Source: Candidatus Omnitrophica bacterium UBA6233 (GTDB lineage Bacteria; Omnitrophota; Gorgyraeia; Gygaellales; Profunditerraquicolaceae). From it: a stretch of 64,000 nucleotides of DNA. Within the stretch, counting starts at the first letter, position 1. Each line of letters begins with the position of its first letter. Below the pieces are notes generated by a model. It saw only the letters and a list, made by a program, of their open reading frames with translations. It did no database searches and had not been told where the DNA came from. The position numbers and the translations under genes were made by a program. Location: assembly GCA_002440965.1 (NCBI GenBank), contig DJWJ01000011.1:84315-148314 (forward strand), in the 5' to 3' direction. This document shows, piece after piece, positions 50,926 to 58,952 of the stretch.

Positions 50926-51940
50926 CAGTTAATTTTTTCCTGACTTCTTTTTCTATCGCGTCCTGCAGCTTAGGATTTTCTTTTAAGGCTTTAATCGCCG
51001 CGTCTCTTCCCTGGCCAAGCTTTTCATTATTAAACGATAGCCATGTTCCGGATTTAGTGATTACTTCCATGTTCACCCCGGCATCGATTACCGCTCCGGT
51101 CTTGACGATTCCCTCGTTATGCAAGATATCAAACTCCGCCTCACGAAAAGGCGGGGCAATCTTATTCTTTACCACTCTTACCCTGACATGATTACCGATA
51201 ACTCTATCCCCTTCTTTTAAGTAAGCGATCCTGCGCACATCCAATCTTACCGAGGAATAAAACTTTAGGGCTCTTCCACCCGGAGTAGTTTCCGGTGAAC
51301 CAAACATTACACCGATCTTCTCGCGCAACTGGTTAATGAAAATTACCGTAGTCCGCGACTTGCTGATTGCGCTGGTTAATTTACGCAAGGCCTGCGACAT
51401 CAGGCGCGCCTGAAGCCCCATATGCGAATCTCCCATATCGCCTTCGATTTCGGCCCGCGGAGTAAGCGCAGCAACCGAATCAATTACCACTAAATCCACG
51501 GCATTTGAACGCACCAAGGTCTCCGCTATTTCTAAAGCCTGCTCTCCGGTATCCGGCTGGGAGATCAAAAGATCGTCGAGATTTACGCCTATCAGCTTGG
51601 CATAGGTAGAATCAAAAGCATGCTCTGCGTCAATGAACGCGGCTACTCCGCCTTTTTTCTGATTTTCCCTGATCGCAGTCAGGGTAAGCGTAGTCTTCCC
51701 GGATGCTTCCGGCCCAAATATCTCCACTACTCTTCCGCGAGGCAGCCCGCCTACGCCTAAAGCCACATCCAAAGTAAGCGCGCCGGTAGAAATCGTCTCT
51801 ACATTCGCTTTGGTATGGCTCCCGAGTTTCATAATCGAGCCTTTGCCAAACTGCTTCTCAATTTGAGCCAAAGCCAACTCAAGGGCTTTATTTCGGTCAG
51901 AAATATTGCTAACTTCTTCTTTTTTATCTTTTATAACCAT
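50918..51940 (-). CDS. recA: DNA recombination protein RecA
   Basis: The 340-residue recombinase has the Walker A GPEASGKTTLTL (near residue 75), the VVIDSVAALTPRAEIEGDMG loop 1 region, and the INQLREKIGVMFGSPETTPGG loop 2 region. It drives strand exchange and the SOS response. A GGAGG site lies 7 nt before the ATG. A perfect-consensus promoter is located upstream. No obvious LexA box of either the Gram-negative or Gram-positive type is seen. Confidence 0.99.
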   Translation of the reverse strand: MVIKDKKEEVSNISDRNKALELALAQIEKQFGKGSIMKLGSHTKANVETISTGALTLDVALGVGGLPRGRVVEIFGPEASGKTTLTLTAIRENQKKGGVAAFIDAEHAFDSTYAKLIGVNLDDLLISQPDTGEQALEIAETLVRSNAVDLVVIDSVAALTPRAEIEGDMGDSHMGLQARLMSQALRKLTSAISKSRTTVIFINQLREKIGVMFGSPETTPGGRALKFYSSVRLDVRRIAYLKEGDRVIGNHVRVRVVKNKIAPPFREAEFDILHNEGIVKTGAVIDAGVNMEVITKSGTWLSFNNEKLGQGRDAAIKALKENPKLQDAIEKEVRKKLTVE

Positions 51941-51974
51941 AACTGCCTCCGATTTTATAAGTTTTAGATTAAAT

Positions 51975-52003
51975 ATTATATCCTGCGCCCGTCATGCTGT
52001 CAA
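51975..52003 (-). promoter_or_regulatory. Consensus sigma70 promoter of recA-recX-alaS
   Basis: TTGACA, a 17-nt spacer and TATAAT on the minus strand: an exact match to both consensus hexamers with ideal spacing. The predicted start is near 51968, giving a ~28-nt leader that ends in GGAGGCAGTT before the ATG. Confidence 0.92.
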
Positions 52004-52080
52004 ACAAATAATCACCCCCCTTCTCCCTCTCTAACACAATAGACGTAGGGAAACAGAGAATCTAACTGAATATGCCGAGA

Positions 52081-52109
52081 TTGACAGCCGGGTTAAAATA
52101 TGTTACATT
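52081..52109 (+). promoter_or_regulatory. Candidate promoter of the diguanylate cyclase gene (leaderless layout)
   Basis: TTGACA, a 17-nt spacer, then TACATT (4 of 6 matches), followed by 8 nt and the ATG at 52118. Transcription would start at or next to the start codon. Confidence 0.55.
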
Positions 52110-52117
52110 TAAGCCTT

Positions 52118-53281
52118 ATGGACGAAATAGTTAAGATAAAACAGGAGCTTGAACGCACTAAAACCGAGTTGGGGATCCTTTATGAGATCTCTAACGCTAT
52201 GCGCACCACCTTAAAGCTGGATGAAATCCTTTATATCATTCTTACCGGTGTAACTGCGCATATCGGCTTGGGCTTTAACCGCGCCCTGCTTTTTCTAATC
52301 AACGAAAAAGACGGCTTGATTGAAGGGAAAATGGGCATAGGCCCTGACTCAGGCGAAGAAGCCAACCGTATTTGGAGCCAAATTGAGGGCGAGAATATGG
52401 ATTTAGATGACTTAATCAGCGCCTACAAATTCTCAAGTAAAGGGCTTGAATCCAGTTTTAACAAACAAATGCAACGAATGAAAGTCCCGCTGCATGATAG
52501 AAGCGAAAATCTACTCACATTAGTCGCGCAAGAAGGTATGCCTTTATGGCTTACCAAGGAAACTATCGGAAATTACCGGAGTTCTCCAATTGTCCAATCT
52601 TTAAAGAGCGAAGAGCTGGTTCTCATCCCCTTAAAAGCAAAAGACAAAATAAACGGGATAATTGTTGCGGATAACTTTATCACCCGCGAGCCGATCAGTA
52701 AAGACGACCTGCATATGCTTACTATGTTAGCCAACCAGGCAGGCCTGGCTATTGAAAACTCGCAGCTTTACGAAAAAACCGTTATGCTGGCCCATATGGA
52801 TTCCTTGACCGAACTCTGGAACCACGGTTATTTTCAGTATATACTGCAAACGGAACTGGAAAAGGCAAAGGCGGCAAAAACTCCCTTAAGCCTGATTATG
52901 GTAGATATAGACCACTTTAAGGTTTATAACGATTCTCTGGGGCATCAGGCCGGAGACAAAACTCTCTCTGAACTGGCAATACTCCTCAAAAATCAGTCGC
53001 GTAAAATGGATTATGTTTGCCGCTATGGAGGAGAGGAATTCGCGATGATACTGCCGGAAACCGACAAAAAAGAAGCGTTCTTGATTGCCGAACGCTTAAG
53101 AATAGATACTGAAAAACACTCCTTTAGCCACGAAGATATATTTCCTACTAAAAAACTTACCGTAAGCCTTGGAATTGCGTCATTTCCCGAAGACGGTTTG
53201 GCTCCGGCTGAACTCATTTCATCCTCAGATAAAAACTTGTATCAAGCCAAAAATAAAGGCAGAAATACTACCTGCTGTTAA
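52118..53281 (+). CDS. GAF-domain diguanylate cyclase (GGDEF)
   Basis: The 387-residue signalling protein has an N-terminal coiled-coil segment, a GAF sensor domain (~25-215, including NRALLFLINEKDGLIEGKMG and NQAGLAIENSQLYEK) and a C-terminal GGDEF domain (~225-385: LTELWNHGYFQYIL, MVDIDHFKVYNDSLGHQAGD). The active site GGEEF is intact, and an inhibitory-site RxxD (R-K-M-D) lies five residues before it. It would make cyclic di-GMP. This is the only plus-strand gene. An ATG at 52100 would add six residues but lies inside the presumed promoter. Its TAA stop shares the palindrome TTAA with the smc stop on the other strand. Confidence 0.92.
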   Translation: MDEIVKIKQELERTKTELGILYEISNAMRTTLKLDEILYIILTGVTAHIGLGFNRALLFLINEKDGLIEGKMGIGPDSGEEANRIWSQIEGENMDLDDLISAYKFSSKGLESSFNKQMQRMKVPLHDRSENLLTLVAQEGMPLWLTKETIGNYRSSPIVQSLKSEELVLIPLKAKDKINGIIVADNFITREPISKDDLHMLTMLANQAGLAIENSQLYEKTVMLAHMDSLTELWNHGYFQYILQTELEKAKAAKTPLSLIMVDIDHFKVYNDSLGHQAGDKTLSELAILLKNQSRKMDYVCRYGGEEFAMILPETDKKEAFLIAERLRIDTEKHSFSHEDIFPTKKLTVSLGIASFPEDGLAPAELISSSDKNLYQAKNKGRNTTCC

Positions 53282-56200
53282 ACTGCTGCCGCAGCCAATT
53301 TATCTTCTTCGCCCTCTTTTTTATCCTGGGCAAACTTAACTGAAACAATCTTGGAGACTCCGGAATTCTCCATCGTAATCCCATACATCACATTGGCATT
53401 AACAATGGTCTTCTTATTATGGGTAATGACGATAAATTGCGAGCCCTTGGCAAACTCCTGCAGAACCCTTGAAAATCTATCCACATTCGCTTCATCCAAT
53501 GCCGCGTCAATTTCATCCAAGATACAAAAAGGCGAAGGTTTTACTTTAAATATGGCGAAGATAAGCGCGATTGCCGACATGGATTTCTCCCCGCCTGATA
53601 ACAAAAGTATATTTTGTAATTTCTTTCCCGGAGGCCGGCAGATGATTTCAATCCCGGATTCAAGAGGATCGTTTTCATCAATCAAATAAACCTGCGCGTC
53701 TCCTCCGTTAAAGAGCAAGCGGAAATAATTCCGGAACTCTTCGCGCACTTTCTCAAAGGTATCAATAAACATCTGCCTTGTAGTCCGGTTTATCTTTAGT
53801 ATCGCCTGATGCAAAGACTCTTTTGCGCTGGATAAGTCTGTCTGCTGCTGGATAAGAAAATCATACCGCTTCTTCAATTCATCATATTCTTCAATCGCAA
53901 CCAGATTTACTGTTCCGTAAGAATCCAGCTTTCTCTTTAATTCGGTGATTTCCTGGCCTAAAACGCTTATATCGACGTTCTCAGGTAAAGCTTCAACCCC
54001 CTCCAGTTCGATTCTATAAGCTTGGAGCATCCTTTCCTTAACCGCAGAATATTTATAATCTATATCTTTATCCTGCATCTGCAGCTCATAAAGGTTGTTC
54101 TTGAGTATATCAAGTTTATCCCTTCCCTCTTCAATCTTGGCGCTTACATCCCCGGCTCCTTCGGATAACTGAGCATAAGCTTTTTCAAAATCTTTAAGCG
54201 TCAAAACTTTCGCTTCGATATCCTTTTTATGTTCGACGACCTTAAACTCACAAGACTTGGCCTCTTCTTTAAGGGACAAGAGCTTTTGAGCGGAATCATC
54301 AATCTGCTTCTCGGTATTCCTCAAGTTTTCTTTATCACGATTAAAAGTATCCTCCAAAATGTTGAGAGTCTGCTCATCGGATATTATTTTTTTATTCAGA
54401 GATTCCAACTCCGTCTTAACCTGGGTAATCGCAACTAGCAATTCCTCCCTTAATTTACTATTTTGCGAAACACTATCCTCTTCCTTGAGAATAGAATCCT
54501 CGGCAAGCCGATGGGAATTATTCAATTCCGAGAGCGTATTCTGGCTAACAAGAATATTTGCTTCCAAAACTGAAAGCTCTTTTTGGGTATCGTTAAGTTC
54601 TAAAACTATGATATCCTCTTCTTCCTTGGCCTTATTAAACTGCTCGCGGATAGTCGCGCATTGCGTTTCTTTATTTGCCAGATTTATTTCCTGTCCGCGT
54701 AATTCCTGCTGTAAAACGGCAACTGATTTATTCAAATCTTCGATTCCAGTTTCTTTAGCCTGTTTGGAATTCTTTAAACCTTCAAGTTGCGCTTTGATGT
54801 TAGCAATTTTCTCGTCGATTTTCTGCGTATCCAATTCAATAGGCTTGGCTTCTCCCGAAACTTTAAAATTAGCCGCAAAGCTTGTCTTGTCTGAATCGCT
54901 TAGGCCCAAAAAATCGTTGATCTTAATCACCAAACCGCTGGTTTTCTCGGTTGGCAATTTGTCCAGATAAACAGTCGCATTCATTGTCTCACTGATGTCG
55001 AGATATTTTTCTTTTAATTTTTCCAAAAACTCTTTATGCGATTCTAAAGTCAAAACCTGCCTCTCCAAATCCGCAATCTGGCTATTAATGGCGGTCAGAG
55101 AAAACCCTTCCTTCTCCAGGTCACTCTTTACTCCGCTGATTTTCTGGAGCAAACCCTCAATAACTTCTTTGACTAAATCAACTTCCCGGGTAATCTTACT
55201 CAGGCTTTCTTCTGCGATAGCTTTTTCTTCGTAAACTTTTGCTTTATCAACTTCAAGGCGTTTCTTGCGCGCCAAGAACACCTGCTGCTGAGAAGCAAAT
55301 TCGGAAATCTGGTTTCTCGCAGCGGCAATTTTCACCACCAACTCCATTATCTCTTTTTTGAAATCCACTATTTTGTCCAGGGAACTTTTTATATTAGCGG
55401 CAAGCGAATTAATCTGACTCTCCTTTTCACTTAAAACCAAGGATTTTCCTTCGATAGCGGCCTTTAACCCGAGATATTCGGCCTTGACTTCTTTAAGCTT
55501 TTCTTCATCAACGATAAGCTTAATCCTGACTTCTCCGACCTGTTCCTGTAAGGTTGTTTTCTCCTTTTCCAATTCCGCGGCTTTTTCATCATTAAAACTA
55601 ATCCGCTCATTATTTCTGATTACCTGGCTCTCTAAATTCAAAATCTCATTTCTGGTCGACATTATATTGTCTTCCAAGGCCTTTAACTCGCCGGCGCGGG
55701 AGGCAACTTTCGCTTCCTGCTCGCGAATAACGCCTAAAAGCCCCTCCTCCTGTAATTGCAGCTCTTTTAATTGATTAATGATCCCTTCTTTTTGCGCCAG
55801 AAGGTCTTTTCTAGACAAAACTGCCTGAGCTATCTCTTTATTTTTAAGTTCATCGAAAACTTCGCGGTATTTACGCGCTTTATTCGCCTGGCGCTCGAGT
55901 GAGCTAATCTGACGCTTTACCTCGGTAACAATATCATTAACGCGCAAAAGATTCTGCTCGGTTTCCTCCAGTTTACGCGTCGTTTCCCTTTTCTGCGCTT
56001 TATATTTTGTAATCCCGGAGGCCTCATCAAAAACTAAACGCCGGTCTTCGGGCTTTGAGCTTAAAACCAAATCAATCTTCCCTTGCGCAATTATAGAATA
56101 ACTTTCCGCCCCCACACCCGTGCCTAAAAGCAAATCCAAGATGTCCTTTAGGCGCACCTGATTTTTATTTAAAAGATACTCGCTTTCTCCGGAACGGAAT

Positions 56201-56511
56201 AGCCTGCGGGTAATGGCGACTTCATCATTATCAAAATTAAAAAAACGGGCCTTATTATCGAAGGTCAGCGTTACCTCAGCCATACCTAAAGGTTCTTTAT
56301 TATCCGTGCCGTTAAATATAACATCGAGCATTTCTGAACCGCGCAAAGATTTGGCGGATTGTTCGCCTAAAACCCAACGAATAGAATCAAAAATATTCGA
56401 CTTTCCGCAGCCATTGGGCCCAACGACCGCGGTAATACCGGGTTCAAAATGCAGGACAGTTTTATCGCAGAAGGATTTAAAACCTAAAAGTTCAAGTTTT
56501 TTAAAATACAT
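53278..56511 (-). CDS. smc: Chromosome partition protein SMC with reduced hinge
   Basis: The 1077-residue ATPase condenses and segregates chromosomes. The N-terminal ABC half has the Walker A GPNGCGKSNIFD (residues ~32-43) and a RRLFRSGESEYLLN block. Long coiled coils (~170-480, ~570-880) follow. The C-terminal half has the signature LLSGGEKSMSAIAL and Walker B FCILDEIDAALDE. Between the coils, where a hinge of about 150 residues with GxxGxVxDL and conserved glycines is expected, only ~65 unusual residues (~495-560) are present. Typical length is 1170-1190. AAGGAG precedes the ATG. Confidence 0.93.
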   Translation of the reverse strand: MYFKKLELLGFKSFCDKTVLHFEPGITAVVGPNGCGKSNIFDSIRWVLGEQSAKSLRGSEMLDVIFNGTDNKEPLGMAEVTLTFDNKARFFNFDNDEVAITRRLFRSGESEYLLNKNQVRLKDILDLLLGTGVGAESYSIIAQGKIDLVLSSKPEDRRLVFDEASGITKYKAQKRETTRKLEETEQNLLRVNDIVTEVKRQISSLERQANKARKYREVFDELKNKEIAQAVLSRKDLLAQKEGIINQLKELQLQEEGLLGVIREQEAKVASRAGELKALEDNIMSTRNEILNLESQVIRNNERISFNDEKAAELEKEKTTLQEQVGEVRIKLIVDEEKLKEVKAEYLGLKAAIEGKSLVLSEKESQINSLAANIKSSLDKIVDFKKEIMELVVKIAAARNQISEFASQQQVFLARKKRLEVDKAKVYEEKAIAEESLSKITREVDLVKEVIEGLLQKISGVKSDLEKEGFSLTAINSQIADLERQVLTLESHKEFLEKLKEKYLDISETMNATVYLDKLPTEKTSGLVIKINDFLGLSDSDKTSFAANFKVSGEAKPIELDTQKIDEKIANIKAQLEGLKNSKQAKETGIEDLNKSVAVLQQELRGQEINLANKETQCATIREQFNKAKEEEDIIVLELNDTQKELSVLEANILVSQNTLSELNNSHRLAEDSILKEEDSVSQNSKLREELLVAITQVKTELESLNKKIISDEQTLNILEDTFNRDKENLRNTEKQIDDSAQKLLSLKEEAKSCEFKVVEHKKDIEAKVLTLKDFEKAYAQLSEGAGDVSAKIEEGRDKLDILKNNLYELQMQDKDIDYKYSAVKERMLQAYRIELEGVEALPENVDISVLGQEITELKRKLDSYGTVNLVAIEEYDELKKRYDFLIQQQTDLSSAKESLHQAILKINRTTRQMFIDTFEKVREEFRNYFRLLFNGGDAQVYLIDENDPLESGIEIICRPPGKKLQNILLLSGGEKSMSAIALIFAIFKVKPSPFCILDEIDAALDEANVDRFSRVLQEFAKGSQFIVITHNKKTIVNANVMYGITMENSGVSKIVSVKFAQDKKEGEEDKLAAAAV

Positions 56512-56519
56512 TTATTCTC

Positions 56520-56568
56520 CTTGTGTACGAACACAACACCGGCGCAATACCGGTTTAGCGCCGGGTGT
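56520..56568 (-). promoter_or_regulatory. Two tandem hairpins in the smc leader
   Basis: On the minus strand, CCGGCGC/GCGCCGG (56539-56564) forms a 7-bp GC-rich stem, extended by ACA/TGT. It is followed by TTGTGT-TCGT-ACACAA, a 6-bp stem with a tetraloop that ends against the AAGGAG ribosome-binding site. Neither has a U-tract. They could slow ribosome access or mark an mRNA processing site between the HTH gene and smc. Confidence 0.5.
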
Positions 56569-56571
56569 ATT

Positions 56572-56751
56572 CTAATTTTGTTGAGATTGGTTATCTAACC
56601 AAGCATCGATCTTATCTTTCTTAAAACGCCACTGGCCAACAAGTTTCACTGCCGGTATTTTATTGTGCTTTAACCAATCATAAATTGTCCGACGGGTAAC
56701 CTTTAAATAATCCGCCAAATCTTCGATTGTCATTAACCCGCTGCTTAGCAT
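56572..56751 (-). CDS. Small MerR/excisionase-type helix-turn-helix protein
   Basis: The 59-residue protein is a single winged helix-turn-helix of the HTH_17 (excisionase/AlpA-like) type: MTIEDLADYLKVTRRTIYDW as the helix-turn-helix and IPAVKLVGQWRFKKDKIDAW as the wing. It should bind DNA. The ATG at 56751 has a strong GAGGAGG site; an in-frame GTG at 56763 lies before that site and is rejected. It lies directly upstream of smc and has its own promoter. The regulated gene is unknown. Confidence 0.85.
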   Translation of the reverse strand: MLSSGLMTIEDLADYLKVTRRTIYDWLKHNKIPAVKLVGQWRFKKDKIDAWLDNQSQQN

Positions 56752-56791
56752 GCCCCTCCTCACATTCTAGAAACTAACAAATTCTGTTTGC

Positions 56792-56820
56792 ATTTTAGCC
56801 AAAAAGAGAAATTTTGTCAA
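56792..56820 (-). promoter_or_regulatory. Sigma70-type promoter of the HTH-smc unit
   Basis: TTGACA, a 17-nt spacer and TAAAAT on the minus strand (5 of 6 in the -10). The predicted start is near 56785, about 34 nt before the HTH start codon. Confidence 0.85.
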
Positions 56821-56907
56821 GGAAAATCTTTACATTCTTTAACATTTAAATACAAAAAGGTAGGCTATGGTGTTAAATAATGCAAGAATAGGAGAAAATT
56901 ACGAGAG

Positions 56908-58110
56908 TTATTTGCGTAAAACTTCCTTGAACTTCTTGGTTAAGGCAGGAACAATTTCAAAAAGGTCTCCGACAATTCCGTAAGTGGCGACCTTAAAAAT
57001 CGGAGCATCAGGATCTTTATTAATAGCTACGATTATTTTCGAAGACTGCATTCCGACTAAATGTTGGATCTGGCCCGAAATACCACAAGCAAAATATATC
57101 TTAGGAGCAACTGTGCGTCCGGTCTGGCCTACCTGATGTGAATAAGGCATCCAACCGCTATCTACTGCCGCACGCGATGATCCCACGGCTGCGCCAAGAG
57201 CCTGGGCCAACTCTTCCAAAATTTTAAAGTTCTCATGATTGCCCATTCCCCTGCCGCCGGAAACAATAATATCCGCCTCGGATAAATTTATCAAAGATTC
57301 AACTTCCTCAACTATATCCAGTAACTTTGTGCGCGAGAAATACAGAGAAGAATCAAAGCTTTCTTTAATAATCTTTCCTTTACGTTTTTTATCGGGAGCT
57401 AAAGGCTGGAAAACTTTATGCCTTACTGTTGCCATTTGCGGACGGTAATTAGGCGAGATGATCGTCGCCATAATGTTGCCGCCGAATGCCGGGCGAGTCT
57501 GCAGTAAAATCTTTTTCTCAGCGTCGATATCTAACCCGGTGCAATCAGCAGTTAGGCCGGCTTTAATGTTGATAGCTACCCGCGAAATTAACGACCTGCC
57601 GATATTGGTTGCTCCGCACAAAAAGATCTCCGGCTTATATTTCTTGATTAGCTCCACTATTATATTAGTATAAGGTTCATCCTGAAAATTAGCCAACTCC
57701 GGAGATTCAACTAAATAAATATTATCCGCGCCGCAAAAAATAAGCTCATCCAACTGGTCTTCTAATTTATTGCCGATTAAAACTCCGCTTACTTCGCAAC
57801 CTAATTTCCGGGATAGCTCATGGGCCTTGCCTAAAAGTTCGTAGGCAACCGACTGAACCCTGCCATTCTTCTGCTCCAAGAAAACCCAGATGCCTTTATA
57901 ATCTTTAATATTCGGAATATCGCATTTAGCGGGAGTTTTTTCCAGTAATATGGCTTTGAATTTGCAGGCATCTTTGCAGGCGCCGCAAAGTGTACATTTG
58001 TTAAGATCAATAACCGCTTTCTTGCTCACCATTTGAATAGCGCCAAACGGACAAACTTTAAAGCATAGCGTGCAGCCTGTGCACTTCTCGACTATAATCT
58101 GAATAGACAT
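56908..58110 (-). CDS. etfA: Electron transfer flavoprotein alpha subunit with N-terminal two-[4Fe-4S] ferredoxin domain
   Basis: The 400-residue protein has a ferredoxin domain (residues ~1-60) with two CxxCxxC-type motifs (CTGCTLCFKVCP and CTLCGACKDAC), then the ETF alpha/beta domain and a C-terminal FAD-binding domain (SGGRGMGNHENFKILEELA, SSRAAVDSGWMPYSHQVGQT, YFACGISGQIQHLVGM). It passes electrons between a dehydrogenase and another carrier. The added ferredoxin domain suggests a ferredoxin-like partner or low-potential path. It is the last gene of the dehydrogenase-etfB-etfA operon, 2 nt after etfB. Confidence 0.95.
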   Translation of the reverse strand: MSIQIIVEKCTGCTLCFKVCPFGAIQMVSKKAVIDLNKCTLCGACKDACKFKAILLEKTPAKCDIPNIKDYKGIWVFLEQKNGRVQSVAYELLGKAHELSRKLGCEVSGVLIGNKLEDQLDELIFCGADNIYLVESPELANFQDEPYTNIIVELIKKYKPEIFLCGATNIGRSLISRVAINIKAGLTADCTGLDIDAEKKILLQTRPAFGGNIMATIISPNYRPQMATVRHKVFQPLAPDKKRKGKIIKESFDSSLYFSRTKLLDIVEEVESLINLSEADIIVSGGRGMGNHENFKILEELAQALGAAVGSSRAAVDSGWMPYSHQVGQTGRTVAPKIYFACGISGQIQHLVGMQSSKIIVAINKDPDAPIFKVATYGIVGDLFEIVPALTKKFKEVLRK

Positions 58111-58112
58111 AC

Positions 58113-58895
58113 TTAATTAACCTCGCTTCTTAATAATTCCACGATTTGCGCGGCTATTTCTGAAGCCTCGCCTTTAAGAATCTGTCCACCGACTCTTTGG
58201 GCAGGAGTAAAAATCTTAACTACTTGAGTGGGAGATCCGCATAAACCGATTTTCTGAGGATCGAGCTCCAATTCTTTTTGTCCCCACATCGTAATCTTGG
58301 CGCTTTTTGCCCGCAGCAAACCTTTTAAAGAAGGAATACGCGGTTCATTTATTTCCTTGACCACGGTAAGCAACGCTGGTAAAGGTGTTTCAATAATTTC
58401 AAAACCTTCTTCCAGCATTCTCTCAACGCGCATCAATCTATCTGAAGCCTCTTCTACTTTTTTAACATAAGTTACCTGCGGGATATTTAAATGCGTGGCT
58501 ATTCCAGGGCCAACTTGAGCAGTGTCGCCGTCAGAAGCTTGTTTCCCACAAATAACCAGATCAAACGTGCCGATCTTTTTAATTGCTCCGGCCAAAGTAT
58601 AGCTGGTAGCCCAAGTGTCGCTGCCGGCAAATGCCCGGTCGCAAACCAGAACTCCTTCATCAGCGCCCATAGAGATTGCTTCACGCAGGGCCGCGTCTGC
58701 TTGCGGAGGCCCCATAGTCACTACCGTTACCTTACCGCCAAATCTCTCCTTGAGCCGCACGCTTTCTTCGATTGCATACATATCAAAAGGGTTGATAATG
58801 GATTTCACTCCTTCGCGAATCAAGGTATTGGTTTCCGGATTAATCCTTACTTCGGTAGTTTCGGGAACCTGTTTTATGCAGACGATTATATTCAT
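58113..58895 (-). CDS. etfB: Electron transfer flavoprotein beta subunit
   Basis: The 260-residue beta subunit starts MNIIVCIKQVPETTEVRINP and has the AMP/FAD-related GKQASDGDTAQVGPGIATHL motif typical of the ETF beta family, and the EINEPRIPSLKGLLRAKSAK recognition-loop region. It pairs with EtfA to link acyl-CoA dehydrogenase to electron acceptors. The junction upstream is a TAAGTAAGT-type repeat and only a weak ribosome-binding site (AAGTAAGGGATAG) is seen. Confidence 0.96.
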   Translation of the reverse strand: MNIIVCIKQVPETTEVRINPETNTLIREGVKSIINPFDMYAIEESVRLKERFGGKVTVVTMGPPQADAALREAISMGADEGVLVCDRAFAGSDTWATSYTLAGAIKKIGTFDLVICGKQASDGDTAQVGPGIATHLNIPQVTYVKKVEEASDRLMRVERMLEEGFEIIETPLPALLTVVKEINEPRIPSLKGLLRAKSAKITMWGQKELELDPQKIGLCGSPTQVVKIFTPAQRVGGQILKGEASEIAAQIVELLRSEVN

Positions 58896-58903
58896 ATCTA
58901 TCC

Positions 58904-58950
58904 CTTACTTGTATTATCTAAACTTACTTAGACTTACTTATATTTACTTA
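58904..58950. repeat. TAAGTAAGT-type short tandem repeat in the dehydrogenase-etfB junction
   Basis: On the minus strand it reads as imperfect copies of TAAGTAAGT and TAAGTAAAT separated by 1-2 nt. It fills the 57-nt gap. Confidence 0.55.
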
Positions 58951-58952
58951 TT

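Noticed and set aside
51941..52117. LexA/SOS box in the recA promoter
   Set aside because: Neither a CTGT-N8-ACAG nor a GAAC-N4-GTTC pattern was found near the consensus promoter.
54359..54970. Plus-strand open frame of 203 codons inside smc
   Set aside because: It is antisense to the SMC coiled coil, where biased codons keep the other strand open; no recognisable domain.
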